From NCBI RefSeq assembly GCF_019649055.1, contig NW_026570303.1, positions 496,001 through 560,000 of the forward strand: a stretch of DNA of 64,000 nt. Reading direction: 5' to 3'. The stretch is from Paramacrobiotus metropolitanus. Taxonomy: Eukaryota > Tardigrada > Eutardigrada > Parachela > Macrobiotidae. This document shows positions 40,393 to 47,595 of the stretch, piece after piece. The first letter of the stretch is position 1. Each line of letters starts with the position of its first letter. Below the pieces are notes generated by a model that had not been told where the DNA came from, ran no database searches, and saw only the letters and a program-made list of their open reading frames with translations. The translations under genes were made by a program, and so were the position numbers.

Positions 40393-40402
40393 TATATATA
40401 AG
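40393..40402 (+). promoter_or_regulatory. TATA box, divergent intergenic region
   Basis: TATATATAAG lies about 45-50 bp before the ATG at 40446. The same AT core read on the minus strand (CTTATATATA) lies upstream of the divergent ARH-BIR gene, about 170 bp from its ATG. Sites of the form TATATAA(A)G recur before other genes of the element. Confidence 0.55.
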
Positions 40403-40445
40403 TCGATTCTTTGGCGTTGAAAGCTCATTTGCATCTTCTGCAGCC

Positions 40446-41063
40446 ATGGATTCGTTTGACCTTTCAGACTTACTTTTTATCCCAGCGCAACGGGAATACT
40501 CTTCTGGATCTTTTCATCTGAAGTTCTTAGATTTTAGTAAAATCCAAATGACTGGATTTCGATGTTATAAGAAATCTTTGTTACTTTCGATTCCGGAATT
40601 TCTACAGGTCCTTGTTTATCTACGTGAAGCGAACAGCCGCGAAGACGCTAAAGATTTTAGCGATGGTTTGATGGCGAAGCGCGTTGTTGTAAACGGGGTC
40701 ACCGTCATTCAAATCGATCGATTCATTGGTCAGATCTCTTGCGGCCGCGCGAGAATTCCTAGAAAAGGAATCAAACTGCTGCATTCCATAAAATGGGGTG
40801 ATTTGCGACGTTCGTTGGCCTTCATTCAAAACTTCAATATTCAACCGTTACCAGCGGAATTTCATCTCGAATGTGCTTCAGCTAATGTTTCGCTAGCAAA
40901 CGACATGACAAATGGTGACGTGTGGAGAATTGCGCACGACGAAACTTTACTGTATCGTCTTGAAACACAATATATGGATATACTGTCCAAGTACGATGCC
41001 TATGACGTCACTGGCGCACCATCGCCACTGGAGTTTTTCGCCAGTAAAATTTCACTGTTGTAA
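40446..41063 (+). CDS. Polinton protein of unknown function, 205 aa
   Basis: Start chosen at ATG 40446, which follows a TATA box by a suitable distance; the frame is open further upstream to 40224 but that part would overlap the promoter. The protein is soluble with no membrane segment. Two places (KSLLLSIPEFLQVLVYL and RIPRKGIKLL..IKWGDLRRSL) have the strand-then-helix look of PC4-type single-strand DNA-binding folds, but this is only a pattern impression. It is followed after 69 bp by another unknown gene with a similar element (TIQLPYQGFINLMEEI), so the two may be distant paralogues. The function is not known. Confidence 0.6.
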   Translation: MDSFDLSDLLFIPAQREYSSGSFHLKFLDFSKIQMTGFRCYKKSLLLSIPEFLQVLVYLREANSREDAKDFSDGLMAKRVVVNGVTVIQIDRFIGQISCGRARIPRKGIKLLHSIKWGDLRRSLAFIQNFNIQPLPAEFHLECASANVSLANDMTNGDVWRIAHDETLLYRLETQYMDILSKYDAYDVTGAPSPLEFFASKISLL

Positions 41064-41132
41064 GTCTTTAAGAGCAACGTTTGTCTGTAGTAATTTCAGT
41101 TTTGCGTTTACTGCTCTACTGTTGACATCAAC

Positions 41133-41579
41133 ATGGCTTTAGTACGGGCTTTGGAAGTTTTGGGGGTGCATGAAGATTTTGCTATCTACAAAATCAACGC
41201 TGTAGTTAGTATGTTTTGGAACCCCAAAGACGTTTGCTTCTTCTTAGTGTTCGATGCCAAACCGGACGGTTCTGGGTTGAAGAAGGCCATGGACAAAGGA
41301 GTTCGTCTGGCTTATGTCGATATCAACAGCATGTTAGGGATGATTCGTAACGGGCCGCTCCAGGACTACATGGACCGCGCCATCGTTGACAGGAGCGCTG
41401 AAAAGTTTTCTCTACCGGGTCAGGGCTGTGTGGATGTTACTGTCAGCATCCACCCAAAATACAGACGCATGATTCGTTTCTCTCAACCTCGGCGCACCAT
41501 TCAACTACCATATCAGGGATTCATCAATCTCATGGAGGAAATCTACATCCAGCACTGGGGACGGGATATTGTTGTCTGA
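41133..41579 (+). CDS. Polinton protein of unknown function, 148 aa
   Basis: An intact frame from ATG at 41133. It has a predicted alpha/beta composition with no signal or membrane segment. The C-terminal part (about residues 105-140: RRMIRFSQPRRTIQLPYQGF) resembles the strand-helix elements of the preceding 205 aa protein. Same strand and close spacing suggest co-expression with its neighbours. I do not recognise the family; a nucleic-acid-binding role is speculation. Confidence 0.6.
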   Translation: MALVRALEVLGVHEDFAIYKINAVVSMFWNPKDVCFFLVFDAKPDGSGLKKAMDKGVRLAYVDINSMLGMIRNGPLQDYMDRAIVDRSAEKFSLPGQGCVDVTVSIHPKYRRMIRFSQPRRTIQLPYQGFINLMEEIYIQHWGRDIVV

Positions 41580-41693
41580 CTGGATGCTTCAATTTTTATT
41601 AGCATATCTTACTTAGCATTTACTCTGTTCTGTTTGTTGTGAAAAGAAAAAAGGCTTAAAAGCCATTATTTGTGACAGTCTTAACTTGAAAGG

Positions 41694-41702
41694 TATATAA
41701 AG
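41694..41702 (+). promoter_or_regulatory. TATA box before the pX-like gene
   Basis: TATATAAAG lies 27 bp before an ATG at 41729 and 39 bp before an ATG at 41741. It is similar in sequence to the sites at 40393 and 46604. Confidence 0.5.
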
Positions 41703-41740
41703 GTTCCAAGTTGACACTGTCGCAATTAATGCTCGTAGCC

Positions 41741-42023
41741 ATGGATATCCGTAACGTCATCCTTTCCGTCCAATTCGAAGGTTGCTTCTAAAAAACAAAT
41801 TTTAGCAATTGAAGAAGCTTGTTTAAATTTGGTGAAGCAACCAACGGCTTTGAGTGAAGTTGATTTAGCCAGAGCACGACGTTTTGCACCGATAATTAAG
41901 CGTTTAGCCGACAGAAAACTTTCACACGTTAAAAAGCGAACAATTTTAGCGCAAAAAGGAGGATTCTTAGCTGCTCTACTTCCAATTCTAGGAACACTAG
42001 TTGCATCATTTATAACAAAATGA
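41741..42023 (+). pseudogene. Small basic/hydrophobic virion-type protein (pX-like), 5' frameshift
   Basis: The main frame (open from about 41745, usable as 41829-42023) encodes a basic helical region (RARRFAPIIKRLADRK, HVKKRT) followed by QKGG and a hydrophobic C-terminal helix (FLAALLPILGTLVASFI). This layout is like the small core protein pX/mu of adenoviruses and its counterparts in adintoviruses and Polintons. The two promoter-proximal ATGs (41729 and 41741) are in another frame, so the 5' end appears shifted, or the start is not ATG. Its TGA overlaps the next ATG as ATGA at 42020-42023. Confidence 0.5.
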
Positions 42024-43000
42024 AGACCTACGTTCTTGTACCTGAGTCCAAATTTTCTGCACCCGGCAAGACCAAAGCCACATCATGGAAAAAGGCTGAA
42101 GAAATTCGTAGTGCCATGACTCATGATTTGCTGGCTCGTGCCGCGTATCAGACTAAGTCTGCAGACTATGAACCACGGGTTATGAGATCTGAAGTTAACG
42201 AACACAAACCAAACGTGCCTTCGCAAAGGAACTATGGTACTTAAGCTGCGCCTCTTCTTACTGATGGATCAACACAAGCGATCGAACCTCCGGTTATTCA
42301 GTATCTACCAAGTGAGCCAGTATATATCCAAAGTGCGCCCACAACACAAAATATTGAACGCGAACCTATTGTGCAGTATATCGAGCGCGATCCCGTTGTG
42401 CAGTATATCGAACGTGAACCAGTTGTACAATACGTACCACAGTATGTACCTAGAGAGACACTGGTAAAACATGTGTATAAAAGTCCACGCCCCAAGCCAA
42501 TATCCAAAGGGCAAAAACCAAAAAAGAAGCTACCATCCTCACCCATCGTAGAGTTTCCGGATGATGGGTCTTTAGAGTATGTACCTCCCGAATACGAACC
42601 ACTTCCCGTGTCGCTACCTACAGATCGGATCGACGTTGTGGTTGCACCGCGAAGCTCTGATCCAATTACACGCAGCAAAAAAGCGGCTCCGTATAAGGTT
42701 CCAGATAGAAAAGCGATTACATCCAGGGTACCGCAATTGGAGTTACCGGCCCCTTTGACTTCACAGGCCTTATCAGTACCGGAAAATTTAAAAGCTTTGC
42801 CCGCCCCATCAACTTCAAAGGCTTCACCAGCGGCTCCGACAGCCAAAGCGTTGACCTATACAGAACCAACGGAAACACGCACCCTCAAGAATGGCGTTGA
42901 AAAGAGCTATGACTTATTAAGGCGTAAAACCACAAAATCTACTGGTCCTCCTAAAAAGAAGCAAAAGACACAGAAGGGTGGTTGGCTCAACTACGCATAA
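42020..43000 (+). pseudogene. Proline-rich Polinton protein with an in-frame stop
   Basis: The reading frame starts at ATG 42020 (overlapping the previous stop) and keeps the same register to 43000, but TAA at 42242-42244 interrupts it. The first part is basic. After the stop it carries repeats of the type (I/V)VQYIERxP and VQY(V)P, then a Pro/Ala/Ser-rich and Lys-rich tail ending GGWLNYA. The composition suggests a structural or DNA-packing virion protein, but there is no family match by eye. Position, between the pX-like gene and the integrase, and junctions on both sides (ATGA, TAATG) suggest that it was one gene. Translation of the distal part from ATG 42371 is also possible. Confidence 0.6.
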
Positions 43001-44148
43001 TGGCAACACTGGACGATATTTATTTAGATGCTTCTAATCCTGGTAGTCTGGGAGACATCGAGCGTTTGTACCGGGAAGCGCAAAATCATGGATTTTCTCG
43101 TCAGCAAGTGGAAGAGTATTTGCAAAGCAAAGACGCTTATACTCAACATAAACCTTTTCGGTCGAAATTTAAACGTCGAAAGATTTTATCATTTAATATT
43201 GGTGACCAGCACCAAATTGACTTGGCAGATATGCAAAAATTTGCGAATGACAATAAAGACGTTAAGTATTTACTGACTTGTGTCGATTGTTTTTCTCGCT
43301 ACGGCTGGGCCGAGCCCGTCAAATCCAAGAAACCCGAAGAAATTATTCGGGCTCTGTGTAATATTTATAAAGAATCTGATCGACCACTGCGCTGTCAAAG
43401 CGATAACGGTAAAGAATTTGTGAATAAACAACTGAAAAACTTTTTTACTGATCACAATATCAGGTTTTTTACAACAAAGAACGACGATGTTAAATGTGCC
43501 ATGGTAGAGCGATTTAACCGAACAGTAAAGGAACGTCTTTACGTGTACATGACAGAGAATAATACTTACAAGTACCTCGATATTTTACCTGAGATTTTAA
43601 AATCATATAATAATTCTGTTCACTCTAGTACAGGGTTTGCCCCCAGTCAAGTGGATGTGGATGAAGCGCGCATTAAACCTCAAGATCTGATAGAAGAGCC
43701 ACAAGCAAAAAATCCTATTTTTCGGGTAGGGGATCACGTGCGTATAGCAAAACGCAAGCAGACGTTCGAAAAGGGATACGAAACCAATTACACTGAAGAA
43801 ATTTTTAAAATTGTACAAGTTAAAAAACGACAAAATCATTACATTTATGCTTTGGAGGACCTAGGAGGTGAGAAAATTGATGGAGATTTTTATGCCAGCG
43901 AACTGTCGAAATTTATTATGACCGGGCGACCGTTTCATCGTGTATCACGTATATTAAGGGAGAGAATGTACAAGGGAAACAGCAATACCTTATACGTTGG
44001 TACGGTTACGGTCCCGCTTACGACTCTTGGGAAAACAAAGAAGATCAAAAATGAGTTTTTATATGACACTACCGTCTTCCGCATCTCACAATATTTATCC
44101 CGCAAATCGTTGTGGAAAATTCACAACTTTGCTAGCCAAAGGTATTGA
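43000..44148 (+). CDS. INT: Retroviral-like integrase, C-terminal frameshift
   Basis: ATG at 43000 overlaps the preceding stop (TAATG), giving 382 aa. The DDE core is intact: Asp in HQIDLADM, Asp in CQSDNGKEF and Glu in AMVERFNRT, the last two about 35 residues apart. An SH3-like segment (RVGDHVRI) follows. It inserts the element into new sites. Near 43998-44003 the frame seems to have lost one base: from there the +1 register shows chromodomain-like aromatic spacing and stops at TGA 44052-44054, which would overlap the next gene's ATG as ATGA. As read, the tail instead runs 98 nt into the minor capsid gene with an unrelated sequence. The catalytic part should be unaffected, while target reading by a chromodomain may be lost. 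Confidence 0.85.
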   Translation: MATLDDIYLDASNPGSLGDIERLYREAQNHGFSRQQVEEYLQSKDAYTQHKPFRSKFKRRKILSFNIGDQHQIDLADMQKFANDNKDVKYLLTCVDCFSRYGWAEPVKSKKPEEIIRALCNIYKESDRPLRCQSDNGKEFVNKQLKNFFTDHNIRFFTTKNDDVKCAMVERFNRTVKERLYVYMTENNTYKYLDILPEILKSYNNSVHSSTGFAPSQVDVDEARIKPQDLIEEPQAKNPIFRVGDHVRIAKRKQTFEKGYETNYTEEIFKIVQVKKRQNHYIYALEDLGGEKIDGDFYASELSKFIMTGRPFHRVSRILRERMYKGNSNTLYVGTVTVPLTTLGKTKKIKNEFLYDTTVFRISQYLSRKSLWKIHNFASQRY

Positions 44149-44776
44149 TCTTGATGGAAACTGGGAAGGCGGTCTTTCCGAAATTATTTTACCACCGATG
44201 CGTCTCAGGTTTACTGAGGGTTTGGCAGTGCTAGTTAAAACCACGACTACGCCGAGACACAGTCGGTATTTAAATAAAGAGTCATACAATGACGAGAATC
44301 AACTAATTCGGAAAATAAACCTTCTACTGCGTGACAAAGACACCATCTTTGGACATATTGACGTGACTGGTAGCTCCGCACAGCTGGTGGTAAATCCTGA
44401 TGCCGAGCTCACGTTTCAGGGATCAGAGTATACGAGGGCGCTGGGTCTATTGCAAGAGCACTTTTACGCCGGTGCCGGTGGTCAAACGTACCACTTACGA
44501 CCGGGCAAACAGAGTCGTGTTGTGCATGTTTATTGCGACATTATTGAGCACGGGTTCGTCGGCGATGCAATGGTACCGTTGCTACGAACAATCGCAACCG
44601 TCGCCAGTTCTCACACCGAGACTACATTAATTTACGAAAATCCGCATTATGTGCCACTTGCCAAACACACCTTTAAGACCATTGAATTAAAACTCGCAGA
44701 TGATTTAGGGACAGAAGTATCGTTTCATCCCGGTACCACGATAATAAAGTTACATTTTCGACCCAAGAAACGCTGA
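44051..44776 (+). CDS. mCP: Polinton minor capsid protein (penton-type single jelly roll)
   Basis: 241 aa from ATG 44051; frame intact. It begins SFYMTLPSSAS and contains the family signature region HVYCDIIEHGFVGD..VPLLR, then ENPHYVPL and a C-terminal LHFRPKK. These are the marks of the Polinton penton protein, which would sit at capsid vertices with the double jelly-roll major protein. It is preceded by the integrase (ancestral ATGA overlap) and followed by the short amphipathic protein. The upstream extension to 43997 belongs to the integrase region and is not used. Confidence 0.85.
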   Translation: MSFYMTLPSSASHNIYPANRCGKFTTLLAKGIDLDGNWEGGLSEIILPPMRLRFTEGLAVLVKTTTTPRHSRYLNKESYNDENQLIRKINLLLRDKDTIFGHIDVTGSSAQLVVNPDAELTFQGSEYTRALGLLQEHFYAGAGGQTYHLRPGKQSRVVHVYCDIIEHGFVGDAMVPLLRTIATVASSHTETTLIYENPHYVPLAKHTFKTIELKLADDLGTEVSFHPGTTIIKLHFRPKKR

Positions 44777-44830
44777 AAGTTTAATGAAAATCGTTATTTA
44801 CAAGCCTTTAGCCGGCAACATGGGTTTGGG

Positions 44831-45130
44831 ATGCCGGTATATTGCGGTGCCCTTATGTCCGGTGCTGGCTTTTGGGGGAAAGTTATCGGTTTTGCTAAAG
44901 GTATTTTCAGCAAAGCCGCGCCCCATATAAACAATTTAATAACAAAAGCCCAACCGCATATGAAAAATATGGCACATAAAGCTGTGGAATCGGCAATCGA
45001 CAAAGCTGTAGAACATGTTAGTGACAAACTGAAACAACAGCAAGGATCGGGTATTAAGGGCCGAAAACGACGCAAAGTAGTCCTTACAAAGCGACAACTT
45101 GCAGTTGACGCACTTAAAGACAAACTATAA
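44831..45130 (+). CDS. Short amphipathic protein, pVI-like
   Basis: 99 aa. The N-terminus is small and hydrophobic (GAGFWGKVIGFAKGIFSK), followed by amphipathic helices with regularly spaced Ala/His and a basic tail (KGRKRRKVVLTKRQ). Position between the minor and major capsid genes and this layout match the membrane-active, adenovirus protein VI-like gene described for adintovirus/Polinton elements. The stop is joined to the major capsid ATG as TAATG. No catalytic motif is seen. Confidence 0.55.
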   Translation: MPVYCGALMSGAGFWGKVIGFAKGIFSKAAPHINNLITKAQPHMKNMAHKAVESAIDKAVEHVSDKLKQQQGSGIKGRKRRKVVLTKRQLAVDALKDKL

Positions 45131-46017
45131 TGGCTCTTATTGAAAGCGGTTCCGAACCTTCTATGCTCCTAGAGAGCCATTTATTTTATCTTCCGGCCAC
45201 TCTTACCGAAAGATGGAATACCCGCGATTATGATATTGGACCAACGCAAGCCCCGTCGGACACATCCAACGATTATGTTTTTACCTTTGCTCCGTGTCAA
45301 ACTGAACTTATTAGTTTGGCAGATGTCCGATTTTCTTGTGATCTGTATGTAACTGACTCTAAAGGGGATATGCCCACGGATGATGGCTGCTTGACAACCG
45401 TAAATAATATTCTCAATAGTTCATTTGAACAGGCAATTGTCACTCTGGGTGGTCGTAATATTTCTGACAGCAGCTCCATGTACCATATGCGGGGGTACAT
45501 TGAAAGTCTTCTAGGCTACACTAAGCAAGCGCAGGCTTCACAATTACAACTGTCTGGGTTTGCCATGGACACGTTACTGTGGAAGCAAGATCCATATTAC
45601 GAAGCCAAAGTTAACAATGAAAAGATCTTTTTTAGCAAAGGAGCAGAGTTAAGACGAATGTGGCTTCGAGCGTGCCGCCCACTGCAATTATCAGGAAAGC
45701 TGCATTGTGATTTGTTCCAACTGGACAAACCACTGATACCAGGTGTCGAGTTGAGCATAAATAAATAAATAAAATTAGTGCGTAATAAAAACAGTCTAGT
45801 CTTTATGACGGACAGCGATTTATCAAAACCAAAAACTGTAATTATCAAAAACCCTCGTTTAAAAATTAGAAAATACGAGCCATCGCCCGATTTTCTAGGG
45901 GCTTTAACTAAGCAATTAGTTTCAACAAATGCAGCAGTATGTATCGCCATGCTAGTTTACGATAATATTATTGAAATAAACAATAATAGACAAGTACTTT
46001 TTGATTTTGCGCCATGA
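45130..46017 (+). pseudogene. MCP: Polinton major capsid protein, interrupted and internally deleted
   Basis: The N-terminal part (45130-45768) matches the double jelly-roll major capsid family known in animal genomes as F54H12.2-like: NSSFEQAIVTLGGRNI, YMRGYIESLLGY-type and LHCDLFQLDKPLIPGVEL regions. A TAA stops it at 45766-45768, inside a short AATA tandem run; the register on either side is the same, so a 12 bp AATA expansion explains the stop. The same frame then continues to 46017 but is much too short: the second jelly roll is missing and the frame passes straight to what looks like the normal C-terminus, whose TGA overlaps the protease ATG (ATGA, 46014-46017). A large in-frame deletion is inferred. 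No working capsid is expected. Confidence 0.8.
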
Positions 46018-46486
46018 ATAATTTAGAAATCGAAAAATCCCTTTATTCAGATCCCAAAATTCGTGATATTTTTGTTGGTGTTTTTTCTAGTGATAATATA
46101 CCAGAAAAACAATACCCCGGTGCATGAATCGTAAACACACAAAAACGGGGAGTCCCGGTGAGCACTGGGTGGCTTTCTTCTGCGTTCGTCAAAACATGTT
46201 AGAAGCGTTTGATTCGTATGGCCGTAATCCTGCGGAATATTCGTCGGATATTGCAGAATGGATGGGAGATGATTACGTCATTATGTCCAATACTACAAGA
46301 CAAAAAACCGACAGCACCGTATGCGGTCAGTACTGTATTTTTTATGTATTATTGCGATGCTACGGTTTTTCGTATAAGGATCTAATGTCGGCATTCTCCA
46401 AGCATGAAGGGGTGAATGATAAATTCGTATGCAAATTTATTATTACTGATTTTTATTATTTTAGAAATATGTGGCCAATTCGCTAA
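46014..46486 (+). pseudogene. PRO: Adenain-type cysteine protease, broken
   Basis: This is the C48/adenovirus-type protease that matures virion proteins in Polintons. The N-terminal part starts at ATG 46014 and is stopped by TGA 46125-46127. The catalytic part follows in a different register (46124-46486). It keeps His in GEHWV, Asp in FDSYG and Gln/Cys in GQYC in the usual order. So a nonsense codon and a frameshift together separate the N-terminus from an otherwise well-preserved active-site region. Confidence 0.75.
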
Positions 46487-46603
46487 ACCCAACGTAACCC
46501 GGATAGCGGAATCCACCCAGCTTACAAAGAATGTACTAGACGTAATGATGAGTCATGACTCAGCGCCAGCCACGTCGCCAGTTCCAACTGGTGAAAATAA
46601 TAC

Positions 46604-46612
46604 TATATAAAG
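46604..46612 (+). promoter_or_regulatory. TATA box before the IAP gene
   Basis: TATATAAAG stands 36 bp before the chosen ATG at 46648, a spacing that allows a short leader. Confidence 0.55.
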
Positions 46613-46647
46613 CCGATTTAGATGGTAAGAAATGTGATGCTGCAAAA

Positions 46648-47382
46648 ATGGAGAGACCGGATATGACTATTGTTGAAAACCGTGTTCGGTCTTTTGTCAG
46701 TTGGCCCTGGCCTTTGACCGCTCCATCCAGATTGGTACTTGTCGGTCTGTTTTTCAAGAAGTTTCCGGATGAAGTCAGTTGTGCTTATTGGGCTTGGACT
46801 GCGCGCGACTGGGAAGGGGATGAAAACCTTGTACTGCGACACGACATAGAATCAGCGGGTTGTTCCAGAGTTGGATCATTGTTACATTCCCCGATGGCTG
46901 ATGTTAAAGCGAGATTCGCTACATTTTACAACTGGACATATAAACAACACCCTCGAGAAATGGCCGAAGCGGGATTCTTTTTTACCGGACCAAAAGATCG
47001 TGTCCAGTGTTTTTCTTGTAACATTTATCTGGAAAACTGGCAGGTGGAGGATATTCCGTGGGAGGAACACGCGCGTCATGGTGTTGGGCTGTACAACTGC
47101 AGCTTTGTGAAACAGGAGAAAAGATTACAATATGCGGAGGAAATCATCGCCAAAGCCGTTGCCAAATCGGAGCAAGTGGCCACCGCGGCGGCTGCCGTCT
47201 ACGCTGAGCGTAAAGAGACTTCACAAAAACCGCAGTGTGCTATTTGTTTGAATGCCGATATAAAGTGTGCTTTTCAACCTTGTGGTCACGCAGCTTGCTG
47301 TGAGGCGTGTTCTATGCGTATGTATCATTGTCCTATTTGTCGGGCTCGTGTCTGGGAGTGGAATACAATTTTTATTTGTTAA
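46648..47382 (+). CDS. IAP: BIR-RING inhibitor of apoptosis protein
   Basis: 244 aa. The start is at ATG 46648, chosen because it follows the TATA box; the frame is open a little further upstream. Residues about 10-70 form a degenerate first BIR, with Trp where the second zinc Cys should be (CAYW). Residues about 88-155 are a good BIR: TFYNWT, GFFFTGPKD, CFSC, then HARH and a final Cys (CX2CX16HX9C). The C-terminal 40 residues are a C3HC4 RING (CAICL..PCGHAACCEACS..CPICRARV), so it could bind caspases or IAP antagonists and act as a ubiquitin ligase. The frame is intact although core capsid genes are broken. An AATAAA at 47406-47411 and the following ~100 bp are homologous to the 3' flank of the ARH-BIR gene. 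Confidence 0.9.
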   Translation: MERPDMTIVENRVRSFVSWPWPLTAPSRLVLVGLFFKKFPDEVSCAYWAWTARDWEGDENLVLRHDIESAGCSRVGSLLHSPMADVKARFATFYNWTYKQHPREMAEAGFFFTGPKDRVQCFSCNIYLENWQVEDIPWEEHARHGVGLYNCSFVKQEKRLQYAEEIIAKAVAKSEQVATAAAAVYAERKETSQKPQCAICLNADIKCAFQPCGHAACCEACSMRMYHCPICRARVWEWNTIFIC

Positions 47383-47595
47383 ATGCTGTATGTTATGAAA
47401 CTACCAATAAAGAGAAAGGGGTGGGAAAAATTAACAAAAGAAAGGGGGAAAGTGACCAATCAGATCCGAGGTGGGCTTTCATCGTCAGTCTGAAATTGGG
47501 TCATCACCAGTGTGAGTTGGCGCTCACTGCCTTTAAAAAGGGCGCGTTAGTGCATCTGACTTCCAGTTGCAACTTTTTGATTTGGATAACGAACC

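Noticed and set aside
46555-46647. Earlier start of the IAP frame
   Set aside because: It would place the start before the TATA box at 46604; ATG 46648 fits better.
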